From positions 46,833-110,832 of the forward strand of contig JADKDR010000015.1 in assembly GCA_016714535.1 (NCBI GenBank): a DNA stretch of 64,000 bases, read 5' to 3'. A model generated the notes under the pieces. That model did no database searches. It worked only from the letters and a program-made list of their open reading frames with translations, and was not told where the DNA came from. A program made the translations under genes and the position numbers. This stretch comes from Bacteroidota bacterium (GTDB lineage Bacteria > Bacteroidota > Bacteroidia > AKYH767-A > OLB10). Below are positions 28,489 through 37,576 of this stretch, one piece after another. How positions within the stretch are numbered: position 1 is the stretch's first letter; every line of letters begins with the position of its first letter.

Positions 28489-29814
28489 CTACTTTGCTTT
28501 TATAGTTATCGAATCAAACAAATTAAAAAATTGCTTACAAAGGTTTTGCCGCGCAAATTTTTCAACGCCCTTAGGTTCTGAATTAAGCTGCTTATTTTTA
28601 TATTTTTCGAATAAGGATAAAACAATTTGCTCCATACGTGGCACATCATCATAGCCACAAATATCCGCTGCACCTGATTCACGCATTAATCTTTCTGAGT
28701 CGGTGCCTGTAGTGGTAATACAAATAATAGGGCGCTTGGCACCCAGATATTCATATAGTTTGCCTGGTAATACACCTCCTACATTTGGTGTATTATTTAT
28801 TGGCAGCAACAATACCTGCGATTGGCATAAACGCTGTATCACCTCGCGGTGTGGCATAAAGTGAACCTTGGTTACAAATTTATCAAGGCCATGGGAAGAA
28901 ATACTTTCATTAACAGAATTATCTAAAGGCCCAAGTAGCTGTATCTGAATATGTTTTTCTAGCTCACTATTTTGTTTCAAAATATTTTGCAACGCCTTCC
29001 AAAGTACATGAGGATTGCGGTCAGCATTCATGCTGCCCACATGAGTAATGGTAAACTTACCATCCAATACTACATCGCCACTTTCAAAGTCGGCATGATC
29101 GTAGCCATTTGTAACTACTTCAATATCCTTGCGCACGTTAAGGTTTACAAAATCCTGTGCCCAACTCCAACTAACCGTAACTACTTTATCGGCATTGCGC
29201 AATACTTCAGCTTGCAGACGATGATGTTTACGTTCAGCCCATGCCGAAAGATTTAATTGACTCCAATAATCTACGTTGGTCCAAGGGTCACGAAAGTCTG
29301 CAATCCATGGCAATTGCGGCATGTGTTTTTTAATGCCAAGGGCAATCATGTGGGTACTATGAGGCGGGCCTGTACTTACGATTGCATCAATGTTATGGGT
29401 TGCCAGATATTTTTTTAGATAAGTTATTGATGGTGCTATCCAAAATTTTTTTGCATCCGGAATAAATAGGTTGCCACGCACCCAGAGCGAAAATGTTTGC
29501 ATGAAACTTTTCTTTTTATTCTCCACAAGCACACCTGAGTAAACCTTCTCGTGTTGCTTCTTCCCTATTAAAAATTTATAAATGTGAAATGGCTCCCAAA
29601 TGGGAGTGCGCATAACTTCGATACCCTCAGGAATTTGTTTAGCTAAACTTTCATCGTGAGCAACAATTTCCGGTTTATCGGGAGTGAATATTACCGGTTC
29701 CCATCCATTGCTACGCATATACTTGCTAAACTTTAGCCAACGCTGCACCCCACCACCACCTGCCGGTGGCCAATAGTACGTTATTATTAATGCTTTTTTT
29801 AGTGCAGGCTGCAT
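28489..29814 (-). CDS. Glycosyltransferase family 4 protein
   Basis: The 441-residue GT-B enzyme starts with KALIITYYWPPAGGGGVQRW, the glycine-rich acceptor-side loop common in GT4 proteins. It has ITHVGSMNADRNPHVLWKAL at the domain linker and GVLPGKLYEYLGAKRPIICI in the nucleotide-sugar-binding half. It probably adds a sugar to a polysaccharide or glycolipid at the cytoplasmic face. The GNAT gene follows with no gap, which would fit acetylated sugar or glycan modification (inference). Confidence 0.88.
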   Translation of the reverse strand: MQPALKKALIITYYWPPAGGGGVQRWLKFSKYMRSNGWEPVIFTPDKPEIVAHDESLAKQIPEGIEVMRTPIWEPFHIYKFLIGKKQHEKVYSGVLVENKKKSFMQTFSLWVRGNLFIPDAKKFWIAPSITYLKKYLATHNIDAIVSTGPPHSTHMIALGIKKHMPQLPWIADFRDPWTNVDYWSQLNLSAWAERKHHRLQAEVLRNADKVVTVSWSWAQDFVNLNVRKDIEVVTNGYDHADFESGDVVLDGKFTITHVGSMNADRNPHVLWKALQNILKQNSELEKHIQIQLLGPLDNSVNESISSHGLDKFVTKVHFMPHREVIQRLCQSQVLLLPINNTPNVGGVLPGKLYEYLGAKRPIICITTTGTDSERLMRESGAADICGYDDVPRMEQIVLSLFEKYKNKQLNSEPKGVEKFARQNLCKQFFNLFDSITIKAK

Positions 29815-29847
29815 ATTTATAAATAATTCAACTTCACACTTAACAGC

Positions 29848-29873
29848 AAAGCCGGAAAATACTTTCCGGCTTT
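29848..29873 (-). terminator. Terminator-like hairpin between response regulator and glycosyltransferase genes
   Basis: AAAGCCGGAAA and TTTCCGGCTTT form a perfect 11-bp stem with a 4-nt loop. It lies 28 bp beyond the response-regulator stop codon. The run after the stem is only moderately T-rich on either strand, so efficiency is uncertain. Confidence 0.6.
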
Positions 29874-29900
29874 GTTGTTGTTACGGTTACCATATTTGTT

Positions 29901-30995
29901 CTATAAGAATTTCAAACGGTTTAAGAATCCCTCCCGATATGACTTTCCGATTGGAATATTTTTTTCGTTTACAATTACCGTATTTTCATCCAGTATGGTT
30001 ATCTTATCTATTTGTATGATATAAGAACGGTGTACACGCACAAATTTTGATACGGGCAGTTTGGCTTCTATATCTTTCATAGTGCTATGAATAATAAACT
30101 GATCGTTGTGGGTTTGAATTATTACATAGTTATCCATCGCTTGTATCCACAAAATATTAGTAAGATAAACCTTTACTAACTGCGAACCTTTCTTTACAAA
30201 AAAGCTGTCATTAATTACAGTGTTGTCTAACGAAACCAATTTTTCAGCTAACGGTGTTTCGGCTGCGGCAGTATTCATTTGCAATATGTATGCTTTGCCA
30301 AGCAAATTATCCTTTTCAGACTTAATTTGTGAAATAGAAATAACTACATCATGCGACTCACCATTAATTGGAGTAATAACTTTGGCAGGCTTATTATTTA
30401 CATATCGATCTCCGTTAAACACAAAGTCGTTGCTTGCCGGCAGGAAAAGAATTTTATCGAAAGGCATAGTACGAGCTTCTACAAGCGAAAAACCGGTAAA
30501 CGATTCAGCACGTGGATTCATAAAGGTAGGATGCTCTTCTTCATCAATTATTATAACGGCCTCTTGTATACGCTCTAGTGTATTAGCAAATTGCGCACGC
30601 GCCATACGTATCTCCTTGTCTTTGGCATACTTATATAATGCCATTTCAAGTGTTGTTTGAAGGTCAACTTCATTAAACGGCTTTACTATATAACCATAAG
30701 GCTGGGTTAACTTAGCACGGTCGAGCGTAGTTTTGTCTACATAAGATGTTAGAAAAATTACCGGAATATCGTATTGCTGAAAAATCCTGTTAGCAATGTC
30801 AATTCCATCTTGCTCACCCTTAAGTTTAATATCACAAAAAACAACATCAGGTTTAAATTCTTCAATTTTTTCGAAAGCCACTGCAGCACTTGGCGCTGTT
30901 GCAGGAACTTCGTATCCCAACTTTTGCAGGGTGCGTTGAATGTCTTTGGCTACAATTACTTCATCTTCAACTACAACAATTTTTGTATTACTCAT
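29901..30995 (-). CDS. LytTR-type response regulator with internal PAS domain
   Basis: The 364-residue protein has a receiver domain at residues 1-125: acidic E10/D11/E12, phospho-acceptor D55 in VVFCDIKLKGEQDG, conserved T in FLTSYVD and K in GYIVKPFNEVD. A PAS-like domain is at about 140-250 (ERIQEAVIIIDEEEHPTFMN, then PRAESFTGFSLVEA). A LytTR DNA-binding domain is at about 262-364 (ILWIQAMDNYVIIQTHNDQF and FVRVHRSYIIQIDKI). It is therefore a transcription factor answering an unlinked histidine kinase. The REC-PAS-LytTR order is a Bacteroidota variation on the usual REC-LytTR. Confidence 0.92.
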   Translation of the reverse strand: MSNTKIVVVEDEVIVAKDIQRTLQKLGYEVPATAPSAAVAFEKIEEFKPDVVFCDIKLKGEQDGIDIANRIFQQYDIPVIFLTSYVDKTTLDRAKLTQPYGYIVKPFNEVDLQTTLEMALYKYAKDKEIRMARAQFANTLERIQEAVIIIDEEEHPTFMNPRAESFTGFSLVEARTMPFDKILFLPASNDFVFNGDRYVNNKPAKVITPINGESHDVVISISQIKSEKDNLLGKAYILQMNTAAAETPLAEKLVSLDNTVINDSFFVKKGSQLVKVYLTNILWIQAMDNYVIIQTHNDQFIIHSTMKDIEAKLPVSKFVRVHRSYIIQIDKITILDENTVIVNEKNIPIGKSYREGFLNRLKFL

Positions 30996-31578
30996 ATTTG
31001 CAAGAATATTTTACTGGGTGTTAAGGCACAAATAAAGTAATTTGGTAATAACTAAATATTAATAGGCGAATTTATTTATTAACGTAGTAAATGTCAATAT
31101 CTTAAATATCCTGATGGTTATTTCACACACTTGGCAAATTCAAATCAACAACCACTTTATTTTTTGTATCCAAAATTAGCTGCTTGCAACACATCTATTT
31201 CGCTTCGATTGTATCTGCTTTTTGTTCTGTTAATGCTATCCCAGTTGGTATGTACCATAATCGTCACGATTATGTTATCTGTTCGCTACTAATTCTTCAA
31301 TTGACTCATTTAAAATCTATTCATCAATATTTTATATGCATATTAATGTCTTACTGTCATTACCATTCAAAAAAAAAACGTTTATAACTATTAAAATCAG
31401 TGCTTCGTTCAAGTTCATTTTACTTTAAACGCGATGATGGCTATTTTTTTTCGCTATACCATTTTTTGAAAAAAAACCTTGTTTATAACTTTACATCGCA
31501 TGTTTGATATTCATTTATCAAAATGAACTAATAAATATATGTTTGCTACACCTAAGTCAAATCAAAAAAATATTAAAG
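30996..31578. other. Divergent intergenic region
   Basis: This region lies between the response regulator and the START-like gene. I see no convincing ORF. A good plus-strand promoter is at 31466-31493. The rest is AT-rich without clear structure. Confidence 0.5.
31466..31493 (+). promoter_or_regulatory. Predicted promoter for the START-like gene
   Basis: TTG (31466-31468), a 17-bp spacer and TAACTTTA (31486-31493) fit the Bacteroidota -33/-7 promoter pattern with one deviation at the last -7 position. The ATG at 31579 would have a leader of about 80 nt. Confidence 0.5.
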
Positions 31579-32181
31579 ATGAAAATTTTAAAAATTATCG
31601 GAATTATACTTGCATTGTATCTGGCGTATGCAATTATCATGGGACTAGTAAGAAAGGGCCCATATGAAATTACCGAGTCAAAAAGTATTAAAGGCGATGC
31701 AGGGGTAATATGGCAGAATATTAGTCGCCACCACGAGTTTGTAAAATGGAATCCATGGAGCAAAATGGATCCTGACAACAAAGTTACCTACAAAGGAGAA
31801 GATGGAGCAGTAGGTAGCAGTTATGCCTGGGTTGGCGAGAAAATGGGACAAGGTGAAATGATTACAACAAGCCTTGAGCCAGGCAAATCGCACAGTTGTG
31901 ATCTTAATTTTATTAAGCCTTTTGAAAGCAAAACATTTACCACCATGTTGATGGAACCTGAAGCAGACGGTACTTACAAAGTATCATGGGTGTTTAAGGC
32001 AGAAAGCGATTTTATGGAAGCCGCCATGACCAGCGCTATGTTTATGGATATGAAAAAGGAGTTGAGCAATTCGTTTAAAGAAGGATTGGCAAATCTTGAG
32101 AAAAAAGTAGTAGAGGAAACTGCTGCCTTGCCACCTCCTGCTCCACCAGCAGCAATAGCCGATTCAGTTGCCACTATCTAG
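31579..32181 (+). CDS. Membrane-anchored SRPBCC (polyketide cyclase/START-like) protein
   Basis: With the ATG at 31579 (MKILKIIGIILALYLAYAII) the protein is 200 residues; the longer reading from 31504 adds unconserved sequence. One N-terminal membrane segment is followed by a helix-grip fold: GDAGVIWQNISRHHEFVKWN, then WSKMDPDNKVTYKGEDGAVG, then MGQGEMITT. The C-terminal tail is Pro/Ala-rich (PPPAPPAAIA). SRPBCC proteins bind hydrophobic ligands; this ligand is unknown. A terminator follows. Confidence 0.8.
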   Translation: MKILKIIGIILALYLAYAIIMGLVRKGPYEITESKSIKGDAGVIWQNISRHHEFVKWNPWSKMDPDNKVTYKGEDGAVGSSYAWVGEKMGQGEMITTSLEPGKSHSCDLNFIKPFESKTFTTMLMEPEADGTYKVSWVFKAESDFMEAAMTSAMFMDMKKELSNSFKEGLANLEKKVVEETAALPPPAPPAAIADSVATI

Positions 32182-32203
32182 TTGAGTTGAATTACTTTCG
32201 TTT

Positions 32204-32243
32204 AAAGTTGGTTGTAGTTCAATAATGACCAACTTTTTTTTTG
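32204..32243 (+). terminator. Rho-independent terminator
   Basis: AAAGTTGGT (32204-32212) pairs with ACCAACTTT (32228-32236), followed by a run of T. It ends the START-like gene. Confidence 0.75.
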
Positions 32244-32302
32244 CTTAAAAAAATGATTAACATGTGTTGAAATCTATGCTGTATCCTATCTATTAGTTTT
32301 TA

Positions 32303-32310
32303 TACCTTTG
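32303..32310 (+). promoter_or_regulatory. Predicted -7 element for the E2 gene
   Basis: TACCTTTG matches TAnnTTTG and sits 46 bp before the ATG at 32357. Confidence 0.45.
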
Positions 32311-32356
32311 ATGCCTTATTATAAAAAGGATAGCTACAGGAATATTAAATAAACAA

Positions 32357-33691
32357 ATGTCACAAGTAGAAATGAAAATGCCCAAGATGGGCGAAAGCGT
32401 AGCAGAGGCTACCATTACTAAATGGCTGAAGAACGAAGGCGATAGAATTGAATCTGAAGAAACCGTTCTCGAAATAGCAACAGACAAGGTTGATAGCGAA
32501 GTACCATCGCCTGCAGCAGGCATATTAATTAAAAAACTTTTTAACGAAGGCGATGTTGTGCAGGTAGGCAGCGTTATAGCTATTATTTCATCTGGTGTTG
32601 AAACCAAAGCTGCACCAGAAGCTCCCAAACAAGCAACTGAAAATGCTAAACCCACTGCTGCAAACGGAGCAGTTGTAGCCGCAGTTACAACTACATTACC
32701 AAGCAATGGCATTAAAGCAACAGTTGGTAGCGAAACAAGATTTTACTCACCACTTGTGCGAAATATTGCCAGAGAAGAGAATGTTTCCGTTAGCGAATTA
32801 GAATTAATAGAAGGCTCCGGAGAAAATGGCAGAGTTACTAAAAAAGATATACTGAGTTTTATTTCTAACCGTAGCAAAGCTCCAGCGCAAATAGAAACCA
32901 AAGCCCCAAGCAGCCCTGCGATTGCCGCGCCTGCCGTATCACAAGCAACCGCTCCGGGTCAACCGGCAATGTCGTTTAGTGGTGATGTTGAAATAATTGA
33001 AATGGACCGTATGCGTAAGCTGATTGCCGAACATATGGTAATGAGTAAACATACTTCGCCACATGTTACCTCATTTGTAGAAGTGGACGTTACCAACCTG
33101 GTTATGTGGCGCGAACGCATAAAGAAAAGTTTTGAAAAAAGAGAAAATGAAAAAATAACCTTCACTCCTATTTTTATGGAAGCCGTTGTTAAGGCTATAA
33201 AAGATTTTCCAATGATAAACTCTAGTATTGATGGAACCAAAATCATTGTAAAGAAGAACATAAACATTGGAATGGCCGCTGCACTTCCTTCGGGGAATCT
33301 GATTGTGCCTGTAATTAAAAATGCTGATAGACTTAATCTTTTAGGTATTACCAAAGTTGTAAATGACTTAGCAAACCGTGCCCGCATTAATAAGCTCTTG
33401 CCTGATGAAATACAGGGTGGCACTTTCACTTTAACTAATGTCGGTACTTTTGGTAATGTAATGGGCACACCCATTATCAATCAGCCTCAGGTAGCCATTA
33501 TGGCTGTTGGCGCTATTCGCAAGAAACCTGCGGTTATAGAAACTCTACAAGGCGACTTTATTGGTATAAGGCACATGATGTTCCTATCACATTCCTACGA
33601 TCATCGAGTGGTGGATGGTATGTTAGGTGGAAGTTTCGTAAGACGAGTAGCTGATTATTTAGAACAATGGGATATTAATCGTGAAATATAA
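32357..33691 (+). CDS. 2-oxo acid dehydrogenase E2 component (dihydrolipoamide acyltransferase)
   Basis: The 444-residue E2 core subunit has one lipoyl domain at residues 1-78 with lipoyl-lysine K44 (EIATDKVDSEVPS). An Ala/Pro linker is followed by the E3/E1-binding domain at about 128-170 (YSPLVRNIAREENVSVSELE, then GSGENGRVTKKDI). A second linker leads to the catalytic acyltransferase domain at about 205-444, with active-site SHSYDHRVVDG near residue 412. It transfers acyl groups to CoA. The single lipoyl domain and E/K pattern suit a branched-chain or 2-oxoglutarate type, but specificity cannot be settled. E1 and E3 are not adjacent. Confidence 0.93.
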   Translation: MSQVEMKMPKMGESVAEATITKWLKNEGDRIESEETVLEIATDKVDSEVPSPAAGILIKKLFNEGDVVQVGSVIAIISSGVETKAAPEAPKQATENAKPTAANGAVVAAVTTTLPSNGIKATVGSETRFYSPLVRNIAREENVSVSELELIEGSGENGRVTKKDILSFISNRSKAPAQIETKAPSSPAIAAPAVSQATAPGQPAMSFSGDVEIIEMDRMRKLIAEHMVMSKHTSPHVTSFVEVDVTNLVMWRERIKKSFEKRENEKITFTPIFMEAVVKAIKDFPMINSSIDGTKIIVKKNINIGMAAALPSGNLIVPVIKNADRLNLLGITKVVNDLANRARINKLLPDEIQGGTFTLTNVGTFGNVMGTPIINQPQVAIMAVGAIRKKPAVIETLQGDFIGIRHMMFLSHSYDHRVVDGMLGGSFVRRVADYLEQWDINREI

Positions 33692-33809
33692 TTATCCGCA
33701 TTTACATTTTCGATTGAACTACTTTAACTTAACACCAATAATTTGCGGCTTATTTTTTTGAAGGCCAAAATCGATTTATTTAAAAAACACGTAACGAATT
33801 TTTTAGAAT

Positions 33810-35399
33810 ATGAATAAGATACTATTAATACTACTATTTGCGCTAACAGCAGCGGTAACTTACGGCCAACGTAAACCCGTTGAAAAGCCTTTGAGTAAAG
33901 AAGACATTTCGCTGGCAAAAAAAGATGCCAATGCATTTTTCCAAATGAAACGCTATGCCGAAGCCCGCGATCTTTATCAGAAGCTCGTAAAATACGAATC
34001 TCAAAATACTGACATTAATTACCGACTTGGTTTTTGCATGCTTAATAGTAATTGTGATAAATCGAAAGCCGTGGACTATCTGGAGTTTGCCGCGCAACAA
34101 AAAGACTCTCCTAAAGATACCTACCACCAATTAGGACTTGCCAATTTGCATGCCGGTGCATATGATGCAGCGGTAGAAGCATTTGAAAAATATAAAGCAG
34201 CCATGAAAGGTAAGCCTGACCCAAAATTGCAAACCGACCTTTGTACCGAATGGGCATATAATGCAAAAACAGTAACAGCAAATCCTATAACTGTAAGTTT
34301 TGAAAACCTTGGCAAACTGGTTAATAGTCCGAACAACGATTATCGCCCTGTTGCATCGGTAGATGATTCGGTTGTATTTTTTGCATCCACCCGAAAAGGA
34401 AATACAGGCAATGTGCCTGATGAATTTGGAGAAGGTGGATTTACCAGCGATGTATATTTTTTTATACAATACGACACCGCTCGCACCAAACCAAAAAACC
34501 CTGGAATGAATATAAATACAGCAGGTTATGAAGAGCCAATGTGTATGAGCAGCGATGGTGACGAGCTATACATATATGTTGAAACTGCTGAAGTACCGGG
34601 AGATATAATGCGCAGTACACAGAAAGGAAAAACCTGGCAAAAGGTTGAGTCGCTGGGCGAATTATTTACAACCAAAGATGCTGAAATGGGTGCAGCAATT
34701 AGTACTGATGGAAGCACATTGGTTTTTTCGAGCGACCGAAAAGATAAAACAGCAAAAGGCGGTAAAGACTTGTATATATGTAAGCGTCAGGAAAATGGTG
34801 CATGGTCAACTCCCGTTAATATGGGTGCGCCTGTTAATACCGCTGCTGATGATGACTTTCCTGTTTTCTTTGCTGATGGCAAAACTTTATTCTATTCTTC
34901 AAATTGCAATAAATCAATTGGAGGATATGATATTTTTATGACCTCTCGCCCTGATGATAATTCAGACTGGAGCACACCAGTTAATATTGGATATCCACTA
35001 AACACTGTTGACGATAATAAGTACATTAGTTTATTGCCCGATGGAAAAACCGGATACATCAGTGCCGTGCGCGACAGTGGATTCGGAGGACTTGATATTT
35101 ATAAATTTCGTGCTGAAAAACCATTGGTACAATCAAATCTTGTGGTTGTAAAAGCATACACCATCGTAGCAGCAACAGGAGGCACTACCAAAAATGCACG
35201 CATTAGTATTACCAAAAAGGGAACAGGTAAAATGGCAGGTGAATACTTTACCAATGCAAGCACGGGTGGTTTTGTTGCAGTGCTTGCTCCTGGCGAGTAT
35301 GATGTTGCCATTAGAACAGAAAAGCTTGGTAAGTTTGATGCCATTCTTGAAATTCCCGAAGGTGGTGGTAAAGTATATAAGCTTTTCACCTTACAATAA
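33810..35399 (+). CDS. Secreted TPR and PD40 beta-propeller protein (PorE-like, no OmpA domain)
   Basis: The 529-residue protein has a signal peptide (MNKILLILLFALTAAVTYGQ). TPR repeats cover about 25-150 (ANAFFQMKRYAEARDLYQKL, then TYHQLGLANLHAGAYDAAVE). PD40/WD40-like blades cover about 170-440: STDGSTLVFSSDRKDKTAKG, ADGKTLFYSSNCNKSIGGYD and LLPDGKTGYISAVRDSGFGG. The C-terminal ~90 residues look like a carboxypeptidase-regulatory or CNA-B beta fold. This matches the T9SS accessory protein PorE, or related OmpA-family envelope proteins, except that the peptidoglycan-binding OmpA domain is absent. It is likely periplasmic or outer-membrane associated. Confidence 0.82.
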   Translation: MNKILLILLFALTAAVTYGQRKPVEKPLSKEDISLAKKDANAFFQMKRYAEARDLYQKLVKYESQNTDINYRLGFCMLNSNCDKSKAVDYLEFAAQQKDSPKDTYHQLGLANLHAGAYDAAVEAFEKYKAAMKGKPDPKLQTDLCTEWAYNAKTVTANPITVSFENLGKLVNSPNNDYRPVASVDDSVVFFASTRKGNTGNVPDEFGEGGFTSDVYFFIQYDTARTKPKNPGMNINTAGYEEPMCMSSDGDELYIYVETAEVPGDIMRSTQKGKTWQKVESLGELFTTKDAEMGAAISTDGSTLVFSSDRKDKTAKGGKDLYICKRQENGAWSTPVNMGAPVNTAADDDFPVFFADGKTLFYSSNCNKSIGGYDIFMTSRPDDNSDWSTPVNIGYPLNTVDDNKYISLLPDGKTGYISAVRDSGFGGLDIYKFRAEKPLVQSNLVVVKAYTIVAATGGTTKNARISITKKGTGKMAGEYFTNASTGGFVAVLAPGEYDVAIRTEKLGKFDAILEIPEGGGKVYKLFTLQ

Positions 35400-35440
35400 A
35401 CAAATATAATTTTAACATCCATTTTTCTTTTGTAAATAAT

Positions 35441-36223
35441 ATGTTGCTAAAACTCTCCAAGCCCCTCGCATTTGTTGATTTAGAAACGACAGGTGTAAAT
35501 ATTGGCATCGACCGAATAGTTGAAATTTCCATTTTGAAAATTATGCCAGATGGAACACAATCGGTAAAAACCAAACGTATAAATCCTGAAATGCCAATAC
35601 CGCCCGCTGCCACCAAGGTGCATGGGATAACCAATGAAGATGTTGCTAATGAGCCAAATTTTAAAACATTGGCTGGCGAGCTGGTTTCATTTATTGATAA
35701 TGCGGATATAGGAGGTTATAATAGTAATAAGTTTGATGTACCCATGTTGGTAGATGAGTGCCTGCGGTCAGGCATCAATCTGGACATGAAAGGCAGAAGA
35801 TTGGTAGATGTGCAGAATATATTTCATAAAATGGAACAACGCACATTGTCTGCTGCTTACAAGTTTTATTGTAACAAAGAGATTCAAAATGCTCACAGTG
35901 CCGAAGCCGATATTAAAGCTACATTTGAAGTGCTGGTTGCTCAACTTGAAAAATATGACTCCTTGCCAAGAGACTTGGAGGCATTAAGTGATTTTAGCAC
36001 GGTTGGAAATTTTGTTGATTATGCGGGCCGAGTAGTTTACAATGAAAAAAACGAGGAGGTCTTTAATTTTGGAAAGCATAAAGGAAAATCAGTTGTCGAG
36101 GTTTTTAAACAAGAACCAAGCTATTACGACTGGATGATGAAAGGTGAATTTGCCTTGCAAACAAAGCAAGTAATAACTTCTATACGATTACGTGATTTAA
36201 ACACAAAAAGCAATGGAAATTAA
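35441..36223 (+). CDS. DnaQ-family 3'-5' exonuclease with C-terminal DUF3820-like domain
   Basis: The 260-residue protein has DEDDh exonuclease motifs: Exo I FVDLETTG (D13, E15), Exo II HGITNEDV and YNSNKFDVPMLVDE, Exo III NAHSAEADIKATFEVL (H about 150, D about 155). Residues about 200-250 (VFNFGKHKGKSVVEVFKQEP, then SYYDWMMKGEF) match the DUF3820 module often fused to such nucleases. It likely trims 3' ends during DNA repair or acts as a proofreading-type subunit; DNA versus RNA preference is unknown. It lies 41 bp after the PD40 gene. Confidence 0.9.
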   Translation: MLLKLSKPLAFVDLETTGVNIGIDRIVEISILKIMPDGTQSVKTKRINPEMPIPPAATKVHGITNEDVANEPNFKTLAGELVSFIDNADIGGYNSNKFDVPMLVDECLRSGINLDMKGRRLVDVQNIFHKMEQRTLSAAYKFYCNKEIQNAHSAEADIKATFEVLVAQLEKYDSLPRDLEALSDFSTVGNFVDYAGRVVYNEKNEEVFNFGKHKGKSVVEVFKQEPSYYDWMMKGEFALQTKQVITSIRLRDLNTKSNGN

Positions 36224-36226
36224 ATG

Positions 36227-36234
36227 TACATTTG
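36227..36234 (+). promoter_or_regulatory. Predicted -7 element for the T9SS protein gene
   Basis: TACATTTG matches TAnnTTTG, 52 bp before the ATG at 36287. Confidence 0.45.
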
Positions 36235-36286
36235 CAACCGTTTTTAAAAAATCAAAAACTAATTTAAGTACTAAATAAAAAAAACT

Positions 36287-37462
36287 ATGATGAAAAAATT
36301 TACTTTAATGGCGTCTGTTGTTGCAATGTTAGGCTACAACACAGTAAATGCGCAGCAATTAATGCCTAATGCACCGGAAGTTTCTCCTACCATGACCAGT
36401 GTTCTTGAAGGCAAAGGTGGCTCAAATAACCAAATGGCTTTGTTTGATGTAGTATTCACCTACCGCCTCGATTCTATTTTAGGTGGTAATGGCAAAGCTG
36501 GAGTTGCTTATGTTAATAATCAGCTTTGGATAAGTAATTGGGCAACCGATTCAATGTTCACCATTGACATTCCTGCACTTACGGTAAATGCATTTACCAT
36601 TCCAGGAGTAATTAATAATGGAAACAACTCAGGAGTGCGTTCATTTACATGGGATGGAACAAACCTTTGGGCCAGTGTTAACAGCACAGAAGCGTTTGGT
36701 ATTGATCCGGTTACTCAAACAGCTGCATCTTCTATCGATTTTAGTGCAGTAGGATTCAGCATACGCAGTTTGGCTTATAGCCCTACAATTAATGGCGGTG
36801 CTGGTGGTTTTTGGGTTAGCAATTTCAATACAGATATAGTTGAAACCGATATGAATGGTAATGTATTAAATACAATAGCTGCTGGAACCCACAGCTTAGC
36901 TGGTATGTATGGAACTGCCATTGACTATTTAGCTAATCCACCTGTTGCATGGGTACATGATCAAACTGGTACCGCTCCTAACACAGATTTTATTATTGGC
37001 ATTGATCTTACTACCGGATCTCAGACTGGTGTAAGTCATGATGTCCTTAATGACATATCTGGCGCAACGAATGCTTTGGCCGGTGGTATTTTTATTTCTA
37101 ATTTCGACATACTACCTACTGGAGCTATGTTAGCTTTATCACAAGCAACACCTAGCAATACCTTGTTAATTTACGATCTTGCTCATCCGGTAGGCATTGA
37201 TGAATCAGCAACCGCATTTGATAAGAGCATTTTGGTATATCCAAATCCTGCTACTGATTTTGTAAAAGTTGGTTTTAATGTTGATCCTACTACTTTCGAG
37301 AGCATACAAATTATTAATGCTCAAGGTGCTGTTGCCACTGAAATTAAAACAGGTGGTTCACGTTTAGAGACTATTGATATTTCTGAATTAAACTCAGGCA
37401 TTTATACAGTTAAAGCTATTGGAGCAGGTAAAATTGTTACCCGTGTAATAACTGTTCAGTAA
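36287..37462 (+). CDS. Secreted beta-propeller-like protein with T9SS sorting domain
   Basis: The 391-residue protein has a signal peptide (KKFTLMASVVAMLGYNTVNA). Repeated short blades (VAYVNNQLWISNWATDSMF, FTWDGTNLWASVNSTE, GGFWVSNFNTDIVETDMNG) suggest a propeller-like body. The C-terminus is a T9SS type A domain: KSILVYPNPATDFVKVGFN, then SIQIINAQGAVATEI, then LNSGIYTVKAIGAGKIVTRV. It has its own TAnnTTTG element upstream and a strong terminator downstream, so it is probably monocistronic. The ligand or activity is unknown. Confidence 0.87.
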   Translation: MMKKFTLMASVVAMLGYNTVNAQQLMPNAPEVSPTMTSVLEGKGGSNNQMALFDVVFTYRLDSILGGNGKAGVAYVNNQLWISNWATDSMFTIDIPALTVNAFTIPGVINNGNNSGVRSFTWDGTNLWASVNSTEAFGIDPVTQTAASSIDFSAVGFSIRSLAYSPTINGGAGGFWVSNFNTDIVETDMNGNVLNTIAAGTHSLAGMYGTAIDYLANPPVAWVHDQTGTAPNTDFIIGIDLTTGSQTGVSHDVLNDISGATNALAGGIFISNFDILPTGAMLALSQATPSNTLLIYDLAHPVGIDESATAFDKSILVYPNPATDFVKVGFNVDPTTFESIQIINAQGAVATEIKTGGSRLETIDISELNSGIYTVKAIGAGKIVTRVITVQ

Positions 37463-37486
37463 TAATTATTACTTGATATAGAGAAG

Positions 37487-37515
37487 AGGCTGTCCGATTG
37501 GACAGCCTTTTTTGT
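37487..37515 (+). terminator. Rho-independent terminator
   Basis: AGGCTGTCC (37487-37495), a GATT loop and GGACAGCCT (37500-37508) are followed by a T run. It starts 25 bp after the stop codon of the T9SS gene. Confidence 0.85.
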
Positions 37516-37576
37516 TTTAAGCAAACCGTATTTACATATTTGCACTTTAATTAAAGTAAGCAGCAATTTTAACCTT

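Noticed and set aside
31184..31387. 67-residue ORF in the divergent intergenic region
   Set aside because: No recognisable domain and biased composition expected of AT-rich non-coding DNA.
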